From assembly GCF_035582795.1 (NCBI RefSeq), contig NC_134374.1:25869798-25933797 (forward strand): DNA of 64,000 nt, given 5' to 3'. Source of the DNA: Mycteria americana (Eukaryota; Chordata; Aves; Ciconiiformes; Ciconiidae). The position numbers and the translations under genes are program-made. Below, piece after piece: positions 56,901 to 64,000 of the stretch. The notes under the pieces were generated by a model. It ran no database searches and was not told the origin of the DNA. It was given only the letters and a program-made list of their open reading frames with translations. Every line of letters starts with the position of its first letter. The stretch's first letter is position 1.

Positions 56901-59900
56901 CACGCACTGCGGGGGGGGTAGGGACCCCCTCGGCTTCTCCCCTCGGCACCTCATGGTGGCTTTTGCAGAGTGGCCACCTCCCTAACGCTGCCCAAGGGAC
57001 ATCTTGGTGCCCCACAGGCAATACATGACACACGCTTTGTGTACTGATCGCTCACTGAGTGCTCATCAATGACTCCCTTCTCCCACTGATCCCCCCAGGG
57101 TCAAGAAAGCCTCTCCCTCCCCTGGGGAGGGCCAGGCGCTGCTAAGAGGTCTCCCAGGGGCAAGCAAGCTGTACCAGTCTGGTGGTACAGTAGATCTAGC
57201 ATCTCATTCGATCCCCCCACACGCCTCAAAGGCCATGGGTAGGTCTCCACAGGCAGACACGCTCGCTGGCCACAGGGCAGGAGCTGGAGGATGTCCCAGA
57301 GGTGGTACATGGCCAGGGACTTCGGGCAGTGCTCTTTCCAGGTGAGTTAGGTGAGGGTGGCGAGGTGCCCAAGGGCCTCCATCCAGTTCCCTGCTCATCT
57401 CTGTGCACTCGGAAACAGCCCTGCTGGGACCAGCTACGTAGGACCTGGACCATTAACCACAAGTGTCTAAGCCCGGCTGTTAACGAAGCTATCGAGTGCA
57501 ATTACCAAAGGGATGCTGAGCCCTGCCAGCTGGGGAGAAAACCAGAATGAAACACTCAGAGGATGTGGAAAGTTTTGCTCAGAGAGGCTGGAAAAAGGGT
57601 CGGTTTATTCACAGACTCCAGCACCCAGCACCCGCTCCTCGCCGCCTGGGGACAAGCACTATTCGGGGCCGGCACCTGGGGCTGGGTCTCACCTGCAGGA
57701 ATCCGGCCAGTCCTTGCACGTGGCCGTGCTAGGAGCCTGCCCCCTAAAATAGAAACCGCAGGCAAACAGGCAGCCTGTAAAGCCATCACCCGGGGGGCGA
57801 GAGCGGGGCTCCCGCGCACGTGTTGCGGGGGGCAGTGGAAGTGCCCGGCCGAACAATAGCCATCGCTGCAGCCCGCCGGAGACCAGGCTTCCCGCTATTG
57901 TCCCGGCCAGCCGGGGCCGGCTGCAGCCACCGCTCCGCAGCACCGGCCCCCCCGGCAGGGACCAACGGTCCCGCCATGGGTTTGAAGTAAACACAGCTGA
58001 GCCGGAGGCAAGACCCACGACCAGAGTCGCTCTGCAAACTGCCCGTGGGTGCGTGGGAGCGGGTCTGTCGGGGGGCACTGCCCTTCCCCTGCGCCCCGGG
58101 AGCTGTGCGGCACAGGGGCCCGGTCTGCTCCGGGCACAGCTTGCTGCGCGCTCAGAAAGCGCAGACCTTGCTGCCAAATAGCATACCGGGGCCGGGCAGG
58201 AGCCTGCAGGACATGTCAGCGGGAGGGAGGGAGGGAGGAAACGCTCACTCTCCGCGTTACCTACGTTGGCTGCCTCTGCGCTCCCACCCGCTGCAAACAC
58301 TCACCGAACTACTGAAGAGCCGATGGCTCTCAAAGCCTGCCTGCCCTTGGCCCGAGCAGCCGCCCCGGGGATTCCTCGCAGCCCTGCCCGAAGGGGAAAA
58401 GTTCAGGAATGCAGAAAAGTTGACAGCATGGCTGGCTCTCCAGGCCATGGCCAAGTCCGAAGGCTTAAAGTTTTAACACATGATCGTATAATTAGTAAAC
58501 AATCCTCTCCATCCTCTCCTCTCCCCAGCGCTTTGTGAGCTCTCCTTGCAGCCACCCGTGGTATTTGGCTGAGATAGAGGACGTGAGACCAGGTACAGGG
58601 CAGGGACTGGGACCAGCGGGAAGAAGCAGCTCTCACCTTCATAAAGCTGGGCATACTGAGGGAATCCCGCCGCTCGCAGCCAGTCGCAAGCTTTCTTGGC
58701 TTCGATTTCTGAAAGAAAGCAAAGAACCAGCCTGAGCATCCCGCCCAGCAGCAGCGACGCTCCCCGGAGCGGCGGCGTCTTCCCCCCAGCTCCCGCTGCG
58801 GGAGTGCTCCAGCAGCGCCCGAGCCCGTGTTTCACGTGCACAAAGCTGAGGAAATGATCGACTGCAAAAACGGGAACCGGGGAGCCCCGGGGTGTGCTGG
58901 TGGGCAGCGATGCCCGTGCCCAGAGCGGGGTCTCTGCCCCCGGGAGCAGAAGCTGCTCGGCTTTAGCCTCTCTGCTAGCACAAGGCAAAGAGGAGGAGGT
59001 AACACGGGAGTGAGAGGGCCACAAGACACAATTTTAACCTCCCGATGAAACATTTCATTTCCAAACCCACCAAACCAAATACAATACTTTGCCAGGCAAG
59101 AAAGGAAGATCTTTATTCTTAATAATTAGTTCAGAGCTCATCAAAGCTTAGGGCCGGTCACTTCACGGGTCTTTTGCAAACATCCTCCAGAAAAGCCTGC
59201 CAAAGAAACCTTTCCTTCTCCCTCCTCCTTCCCAGCGCCCCGGACCACCCCACCTCTTCTTTCAAGCTGGTGTTCATCCTGGCAGGCACCAAAACCCTGA
59301 TGGTTTTCTACCCCCCCCCGCCTGGCCGGTTCCCATCCCTCACGCACGGTTCAGCTACCGCCTGGATGAGCCCATCCAACAGCCAGCACTATTTTCTGGG
59401 AAATTTCTCCAATTTACAGAACTTGAGAGAAAACAGCCCAGAGCTCATGCAGCCAAAGCAAGCTGCTGCCTGGTGTCGGCAGTCCATCTGTCTGCTGAGA
59501 TTTATACTTCTGATGGCAACAAACATTTGACCTCAAGTGTAGAAAATGCGACAGCAGCTTCAGGGTCTTGCCCATCCCTCTCGGAGGCACCACCCAGCAC
59601 AGACTGGACTGAGGCCGGATCCACCCGCAGCGGATTGCAGTCAAACACCCCAATTTCATCAATATCCACCAAGAGCCTCAGCCAAGAGCTCTGGCTGCAC
59701 TTACAATTACAAAGCTACAGCAGGGGAAAAAAAAAAGCCCAAAACAAGCAGTTCAATTAAGGACGGGACCAGGCCAAAGCCCTGGACCCAAATACTTCAG
59801 AAGTTTTGGGAAGAAGGTTTGGAATAAGCATCTGCATCGGGGTCCAAACCGTGCAGCTGTCCTTAGCCGTGCCGTGAACCCGGCCAAAATCCGTGGCTGA

Positions 59901-60479
59901 CCCCTCCTGCCCTCGACAGGGCTCAAACCCAGTAACCCCAGCGGAGACCTCAACCCTGGAGCCCGACAGGGTCAGCCCGGTCCCCGTGGAGCACCGCATC
60001 CCTCCCACACACCCCGGCACCTCTGCGGGGACGGCGACCCGCGGCTGCGACTGTGCAGCCGGGAGGGCACCAAGCCTCGTGGTCCATGTGAACGGTCTTT
60101 GGTCATGCCAGCTCCGGAGAGCAGATCCCTCCTGCCTCCAAGGATGGACATTTCCCACAGCCCCCCCTGGCCAACAGACCTGCCGGAGCCCCCTCCTGCT
60201 CTGCTCTGCTCTGCTCCGCCTTCGCTCACAACGGAGTCGCTGGCCACGGGGCCACCACGGCCAGAGGCTGCAGCTCAGGTGCCCCCAGTCAAGAACAGAA
60301 ACACCAACCTCCCAACCCGCTGCTGCCCCATGACGTCCTGACCCCCCGCTGCCCACCGCCCCCAGGGATGGGGCTGGCATCCCCCCAGGCGAGGACAGCA
60401 GAGGGAAGGGCAGTCAGAAGCAGAGCCGCGTGCCGAGCTTACCCCTGATGGCAGAGGGGCTGAACTGGTAGAAGAGCAT
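44814..60479 (-). CDS. STARD8: STARD8 (DLC3) Rho GTPase-activating protein, 14 coding exons, 1071 aa
   Basis: STARD8 belongs to the DLC family, which stimulates GTP hydrolysis by Rho proteins, mainly RhoA, and acts at focal adhesions and cell junctions. Seen here: a SAM domain (about 13-63); a Ser-rich linker with basic KKRRSRSFLKR (exon 5) and YDNVP at Y418, the tensin-SH2 type site; an LDDILQHMWGLQ motif from 442, the talin/FAK-binding LD type; an acidic Glu run; RERRDSGVGASLTR; a RhoGAP domain (about 620-830) with the arginine finger R659 in VGIFRKSG; and a START domain (about 830-1071). YNKVFGHLCAME and THICRADLRGRSP are STARD8-type rather than DLC1- or STARD13-type. All 13 introns are GT-AG and phases close exactly. 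Human STARD8 isoforms have about 1023 and 1103 residues, so this length fits. An internal start at Met67 matches the human short form. The first exon (MLFYQFSPSAIR) was chosen for its phase-1 donor and CpG-rich setting and is the least certain part. Confidence 0.93.
45604..45780 (-). CDS. STARD8: STARD8 exon 13 (START domain)
   Basis: Residues 974-1033: RWHTDLPRGACLLISISVEH..KAVVLTSQYLIEPSAMGRS..THICRADLR (quoted in parts). Phase 2 in and out. Confidence 0.94.
45816..45849. repeat. Two 17-bp tandem copies in intron 12
   Basis: The unit CTGCGTGCCCACAGCCC occurs twice in tandem, with a partial third copy. Confidence 0.85.
45993..46210 (-). CDS. STARD8: STARD8 exon 12 (START domain)
   Basis: Residues 902-974: VGDGHPLRLWKVSTEVEAPP, then HRVLRERHLWDEDLL and YHYITDSMAPHPRRDCVVLR. 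Phase 0 in, 2 out. Confidence 0.94.
46331..46375. repeat. GGGATG-type short tandem repeat in intron 11
   Basis: Variant GGGATGGGA units of 5-6 bp over about 45 bp; G-rich on the plus strand. Confidence 0.8.
46645..46860 (-). CDS. STARD8: STARD8 exon 11 (RhoGAP-START linker and START beginning)
   Basis: Residues 830-901: VSHDILLQLSSSYMAADAYP, then SVQNLLKESSEKFKGWLSTP and TELSCKK. Phase 0 in and out. Confidence 0.92.
47217..47331 (-). CDS. STARD8: STARD8 exon 10 (end of RhoGAP domain)
   Basis: Residues 791-829: RVIHKRGTMGKPDQKDLNEN, then MAATQGLSHMITDCKKLFQ, very close to the DLC family. Phase 2 in, 0 out. Confidence 0.94.
47383..47453. repeat. Perfect inverted repeat, 21-bp arms with 29-nt spacer
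   Basis: Bases 47383-47403 are the exact reverse complement of 47433-47453. The pair lies in the 255-bp intron between STARD8 exons 9 and 10, so the pre-mRNA would fold into a 71-nt hairpin. Neither arm looks like a known repeat terminus to me. Confidence 0.95.
47587..47797 (-). CDS. STARD8: STARD8 exon 9 (RhoGAP domain)
   Basis: Residues 721-791: MPDENREVLQTLLYFLSDIA, then ENQMTAGNLAVCLAPSIFHL, which holds the conserved Asn/Pro of RhoGAP box motifs. Phase 1 in, 2 out. Confidence 0.95.
47929..48127 (-). CDS. STARD8: STARD8 exon 8 (RhoGAP catalytic core)
   Basis: Residues 655-721: VGIFRKSGVKSRIQ carries the arginine finger R659; SAYDVADLLKQYFRDLPEPI follows. The donor is CAGT|GTAAGT, phase 1 out. 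Confidence 0.95.
48469..48628 (-). CDS. STARD8: STARD8 exon 7 (start of RhoGAP domain)
   Basis: Residues 601-654: VPKFMKRSKVPDYRDKTVFG, then RTGQPLPQSIQQAMRYIRSQ. Phase 2 in, 0 out. Confidence 0.95.
49123..49296 (-). CDS. STARD8: STARD8 exon 6 (pre-GAP region)
   Basis: Residues 543-601: KLRWHSFQNSHRPSLNSASL, then LLRLTAIMEKYSVPHKQAWT; a DLC-family signature just before the GAP domain. Phase 2 in and out. Confidence 0.95.
50123..50149. repeat. (CAG)9 microsatellite in STARD8 intron 5
   Basis: Nine perfect CAG units on the plus strand (CTG in the transcript), about 380 bp downstream of the exon 5 donor. Confidence 0.93.
50531..51903 (-). CDS. STARD8: STARD8 exon 5 (long Ser-rich linker)
   Basis: A 1373-nt exon, residues 86-543, starting NEDSEEEDLCAISDRWAFQR as in the DLC family. 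It holds basic KKRRSRSFLKR, GDCLVYIPRDHKPGTFPKSL, the tensin-site type VSVYDNVPE (Y418), the LD-type motif from L442, a Glu run encoded by a TCC repeat (about 50707-50750) and ERRDSGVGASLTRPCR. The frame stays open upstream to an ATG at 52020, so a longer alternative first exon is possible. Confidence 0.94.
52300..52400. promoter_or_regulatory. AT-rich island in STARD8 intron 4, candidate conserved element
   Basis: About 100 bp of AT-rich unique sequence (TGCATTTTAAATGTATTATT, TTATTAATATGCC, AATATTAATTG) within GC-rich intron 4. Called on composition only. Confidence 0.3.
52836..52899 (-). CDS. STARD8: STARD8 exon 4 (SAM-linker junction; short-isoform start)
   Basis: Residues 64-85: RLMTLNTCASMKLEVHFQRK. 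Met67 (ATG 52892-52890) corresponds to the start of the human short isoform. Phase 2 in, 0 out. Confidence 0.92.
52900..55916 (-). other. STARD8 intron 3 (3.0 kb)
   Basis: A CpG-rich segment lies at about 53040-53700, just upstream of the short-isoform start, and could be an internal promoter. An AT-rich unique block at about 53720-53890 (CCAATTAATTCACTTTAATT) and a 35-bp tandem duplication at 55677-55746 are the other features. No additional exon is recognisable. Confidence 0.7.
55677..55746. repeat. 35-bp tandem duplication
   Basis: Two copies of a 35-bp unit beginning CAGCAATGCTTTCCGA, differing at a few positions (mostly C/T), in STARD8 intron 3. Confidence 0.9.
55917..55998 (-). CDS. 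STARD8: STARD8 exon 3 (SAM domain, second half)
   Basis: Residues 37-63: DSSFPLDISAVKKDHSFLDQ then DSLKSLCR, the conserved second half of the DLC-family SAM domain. Phase 1 in, 2 out. Confidence 0.94.
55999..58636 (-). other. STARD8 intron 2 (2.6 kb)
   Basis: GC-rich intron without recognisable exons or elements. The 350-codon frame that runs through exon 3 into this intron is an artefact of low stop-codon density. Confidence 0.75.
58637..58708 (-). CDS. STARD8: STARD8 exon 2 (SAM domain, first half)
   Basis: Residues 13-36: EIEAKKACDWLRAAGFPQYA then QLYE, nearly identical to the DLC-family SAM start. 72 nt, phase 1 in and out. Confidence 0.94.
60443..60479 (-). CDS. STARD8: STARD8 exon 1 (N-terminus, 12 codons plus one base)
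   Basis: ATG at 60479-60477 opens MLFYQFSPSAIR and reaches the donor AGGG|GTAAGC in phase 1, exactly the phase exon 2 needs. The codon joining them is GAA (Glu13). The DLC1 short form likewise has a very short first coding exon before the SAM domain. Its position at the edge of a CpG-rich region supports it; an RNA read across the junction is lacking. Confidence 0.7.
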
Positions 60480-61200
60480 GGCCGGGGCGCCGGTCGGCAC
60501 CGCTCAGCTGTCCGGGGGACGCGCGGGAGCCCTGTGACACCCGGCGTGGCCGCGGCCGCCCCGCAGGGCTGGGGAGCAGCGGGGGCCTGGGCTGCAGCCT
60601 GCAGCAGGATGCTCCCGCGCAGGACGGAGCTCGGCCGCCCATCGCCCCGGTGGAAACGAGGAGTCAGAGCACGCCATTTCCTTCCCCTCCGCCGCCTCCT
60701 CCCGGCGCAGGGGCTGCCGGGGGGGCGAGGGGGAGCGTACCTCTCCTCGCCCCGTTTTGGAGCCGGGTCCCAGGCTTTGCCCGCTGCAGCAAGTCCTGCA
60801 TCCCACCCGCCGGAGCCCCACGCAGCGGGAGCGAGCCCACCAAGGGCAGGGAGCTCTGCCCATCCCAGGCGGGAGCCCTCCCCGCGTCGAAGCGCTGGCA
60901 CAGAAAAGGTTTCCAAGCGTCCCTGTCCCGGACGGAGCCGGCGGCCAGCTTCCTCCTCCTGCCCACCCTTCCCACAGACGTGCTTTCCCAGGGAAGCGCA
61001 GGAAAGGACGGGCAGGCAAACGCTCCTGCCGAACACGCAGGCGGGTGGCGAACCGCCCGTGGGGGACACGGCTGCGGCCGCAGCACCAGGCCCGTGGCCA
61101 CGGCCACGGGGTCACCCATTGCAAGCCGCGTCCCCGGTCCTCCCTGCCACCTTCCCGCGAGCTTCACTGCCAGGGCAAGGTGACGGGGGACCCAAACCCC
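60480..61200 (-). promoter_or_regulatory. CpG island and 5' region of STARD8
   Basis: CpG-dense, GC-rich sequence starts at the first coding exon and extends about 700 bp upstream. Frames of more than 200 codons occur in several registers on both strands for lack of stops. The transcription start cannot be placed. Confidence 0.55.
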
Positions 61201-61439
61201 GCACCGGACAGCCAGCAGCACAAGCGCCTGTCTGCAGCCTCTGCTGGAAATCCAGCCCGAGCCCTCGGGGGACGCTGCCTGGAGACCCTCCACTGCCTCA
61301 AGCTGGGCACAGAAGCCACGAGCAGCAGCGATGGAGACGGGCTTCCAGTGGGGCTGCGTCTCCAGACATGCAGGTTCTCCGATGTCTAATAAAGGCTCAT
61401 CACACACTACACCCACCCCTCAGCAGGGCCGGGAAGAGG

Positions 61440-64000
61440 GTTTCGTTGCCTCCTCTGGTCAGCAAATGATTTTCACGAGCTTGTAGTAACTTAATATCTT
61501 TGCGACCTGCAGTTTAAATGTGACGGAAATGATCCCATTCCAATTGTATTGCGGGAGGAGCAGGCACGCCGACACCGGCGGACAGGCACATAAACATGCA
61601 CAGAGCCCGCGCTTCCCTAAGAAACAAGAGGATAAATCCCACAAAGCCGCCTTCCCACCACGCAGCGAGCCCAACCTCGGAGGAGCCCAAACACCCCCCC
61701 CACCCAGGGCACCCACTGCCGCAGAGCTGGTCTGCAACGTGCCAGCTGCTTCTGCGGGTCCTAACCACGGAACGAGGAGCAGACGAAGATGGGACGCCGC
61801 CAGCCTGCCGGCCACCCTCACCCACATCTGAGAGAGGAGTGAAGACACACACGTACAAAGCTGCTAACCAGTTCCATGACAGCAGCCAGACGGGTAGATG
61901 AGAGGCCCCATTCCAGCTCCCACCGCAGAGGAAGCTCTCTGTGTGAGATGAGCCCTCGGTAAACGCCTGGATGTCCCCATGAGGGGGAACCGGCACCAAT
62001 GCACTCGCTGGAAAAAGCTCCTGACGGTGCACAACCCTTACGAGCCACCAGAGAACCCCCTCCAGGCAAAGCCTCTGCCCTTCTCCGGCAGCTGCTGAGG
62101 CCGGATGGCGTTTCCCAAGGAAAAGGCATCCACAGCCGCTCTCCCCCTCTCTCGTACCCAACGAGGGGCACACGCTGCGGCCCAAGTGCCACCGGGGTCC
62201 CTCAGAGCCTCCCCGAGCGGGTCCGGCGGGGGCAGCTCCACCGGCTTGGCTGCTGCAAAGCGACCCGGGGGTGGAGGGCGCTGCCGGTGGGCGTCCGCCC
62301 AGACGGACCGGGAACCCGGACCCCCAGCACCTCCCAGCACGCCGGGGCGAGGGGCGGAAAGCAAAAACAGAGAAAGAGTCTCTCATTTTGCTACTGAAAG
62401 TGGAAGAAAAGGATGAAAACCAACACGGAAGTGGAAAAAAAAGGACAAAATTCCCCTAATTATCTTCCTGCACAGTCACGGCACCGTGGCATTTCCCTGG
62501 ATGTAACCCACCGGCGGGGGAGCACCAAGATCCATGCCAGGTCCGTGGGGGCTCCGACAGGAATAGCTCCTGGCCGTGGGATGTTTGGAGCCTGACACCT
62601 CTCCCTCGAGCGCTTTTGGGGCTACAGCTACCCCACCCCTGACCTGGCACAGGCGTGGACGGGGAAAAGCCCAGGAGATGCAATAAAAGCTCTAACACGA
62701 GCAAGCTGGAACACCGGAGGCCAATGTAATTACAGGCAGGAAAGCCACTTCCCAGAACCCCGGCTCTGCACTTTCGCTTTAAAAATCAAAATTAAAAAAC
62801 GAGAAGTCACACCCCAGGATCCCAGTTTCTCACAGCAAGTTTCCAAATGCCCCATAAAAAGTCCCACACAGCCAATTAGTGTGTGAAAAGAAAACCACAT
62901 CATAAAATCGCCCATACGTTACCTAATGGAAAGCTGTGAAACCAGCTGCCCGGCAGATGCGGGCAGGAGCTCTGAGCCTCCCGCCGTCACACTCCAGCGC
63001 TAGCGGGGGGAATGCTCTTTTTTCTTTTCTTTTTGATGTGTTTTCTTTCCATCCCGCCTTAAAATAAACTGTTGCCTACAACAGTGACTATGCAGAAGGG
63101 GAGCTCAGCTTCCCTTCCCAGTCTGTAAATAGAAGTATTTGCCTACGGTTTACAGAAATGACAGAAAATCCTGACACTTCTCCCAGACCAGGGGTACGTG
63201 CCCTCACCGCTTGAAAAAGCGAGGAGCTGAAACAACAGTTTCCCATGGGAAATGCATATCCTACTGCTGCTGACAGTACCGGGGCTGGGGTATTGCCAGT
63301 GTACGTGAAGTTAAAGAGGAATCAACTCTGGCCGCGACGCCCAGCGCTGCACTTACAGAAATCGGTGTCGCTTCTCTGAACCGGGCATTACTCAAACACA
63401 TCCGAGGGCCAATTCCGGACCCCTCCGTGCCGACGGAAGGCACCTCTCCCCTTCCAGCGTGCTCAGAAGAGGCGCCCGGAGGAAGCCCCCGCGCTGCCTC
63501 CCACGCTCTGCCGGGGCCGCGCTCGCGGCACTGCACCGGCAGCCGGGGCTCGCTGCCCACGCCGACCCGGGCTTTCGGAGCAGGAGAGGCACGCCGCGTT
63601 TTACGCAGCCATGGGCATCCCCCGTCCACATGCAGTTTGGCACTCAGCACTGATAAATACCAGTTATCTGTTTCCAGCCCAGCCAGCTCCCAGCACCATC
63701 CAGCAAACCGCAGAGATTTCAAAGCCGCTAGCACGGACAGGGAGCGCAGATAGGAATGAGAAACGCAGTTGGACGCTCTCCCAGATGCAGCGGGTTTCCA
63801 TAATTAACCTTCATGCAGTAAATGTGTCTCACAAGTTTTGGGAACTGCTCCTTGCTACGTTGCCAACCAGGAACTGTTCAAATGCCTCCACCACCTCAGC
63901 CCCAAAATGCCCTGTCTGCTCCCAGGGCACCGCTCCCCTGGGCCGGCAGCACGCAGGGCGGCGATGGCACTGCGGTGGCACAGCCAGCCCGGCTGGTGCC
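61440..64000. other. Region upstream of STARD8, no gene recognised
   Basis: No gene is supported. AT-rich unique blocks at about 61460-61555, 62690-62930 and 63000-63180 contain homeodomain-like words (TGTAATTACAGG, CCAATTAGTG) and may be regulatory. A CpG-rich patch lies at about 63420-63610. The interval from 61200 to 61440 is also without a recognisable feature. Confidence 0.45.

Noticed and set aside
60275-61469. Frames of 206-311 codons around the STARD8 5' region
   Set aside because: Several registers on both strands are open at once over a CpG island; only the 12-codon first exon is supported by phase and splicing.

Overview
The window is vertebrate nuclear DNA, most probably from a bird. 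Two multi-exon genes with canonical GT-AG introns are readable. The DNA is GC-rich and CpG-rich, introns are short, and the left part carries decayed CR1 LINE fragments. These traits fit an avian microchromosome or microchromosome-derived segment. From memory, the STARD8 neighbourhood corresponds to human Xq12-q13 and to the chicken chromosome 4 / passerine 4A segment; a synteny search would have to confirm this.

Layout. Bases 1-21500 hold no protein-coding gene I can support. They contain decayed CR1 pieces, a probable MIR-type SINE, a 12-14 bp GC-rich minisatellite (about 2950-3165), several AT-rich islands that look like conserved noncoding elements, and a CpG island (about 11155-11990). 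That island has a 420-bp homopurine tract at its core and a cluster of homeodomain and octamer motifs on its left flank. At 21540-22730 a second CpG island leads into gene 1.

Gene 1 (22683-42763, plus strand) is a complete relaxin/INSL3-receptor-type GPCR with 18 coding exons and 720 codons. It has a signal peptide, one LDLa module, an LRR N-cap, ten single-LRR exons and a seven-helix domain. It is closest to RXFP2 with RXFP1-like residues, and fits the RXFP2-like paralogue described in non-mammalian vertebrates. Gene 2 (60479-44814, minus strand) is a complete STARD8 (DLC3) RhoGAP with 14 coding exons and 1071 codons: SAM domain, long Ser-rich linker with tensin- and talin/FAK-type motifs, RhoGAP domain and START domain. 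Its start lies in a CpG-rich region at 60440-61200.

The two genes are tail to tail. Their stop codons are about 2.05 kb apart. The likely STARD8 poly(A) signal (42943-42948, minus strand) lies only about 180 bp beyond the RXFP2-like stop, so the 3' UTRs probably overlap antisense. I see no functional link between a relaxin-type receptor and a RhoGAP; the pairing is positional.

Points most worth a second look: an exact 22-bp tandem duplication across the splice donor of the LDLa exon, which makes two identical donors, the distal one leading to an LDLa-only product; two perfect inverted repeats (19-bp stem at 26528-26569, 21-bp stem at 47383-47453); a TCF/LEF-type motif cluster just upstream of the LDLa exon; and the homeodomain/octamer cluster beside the orphan CpG island.
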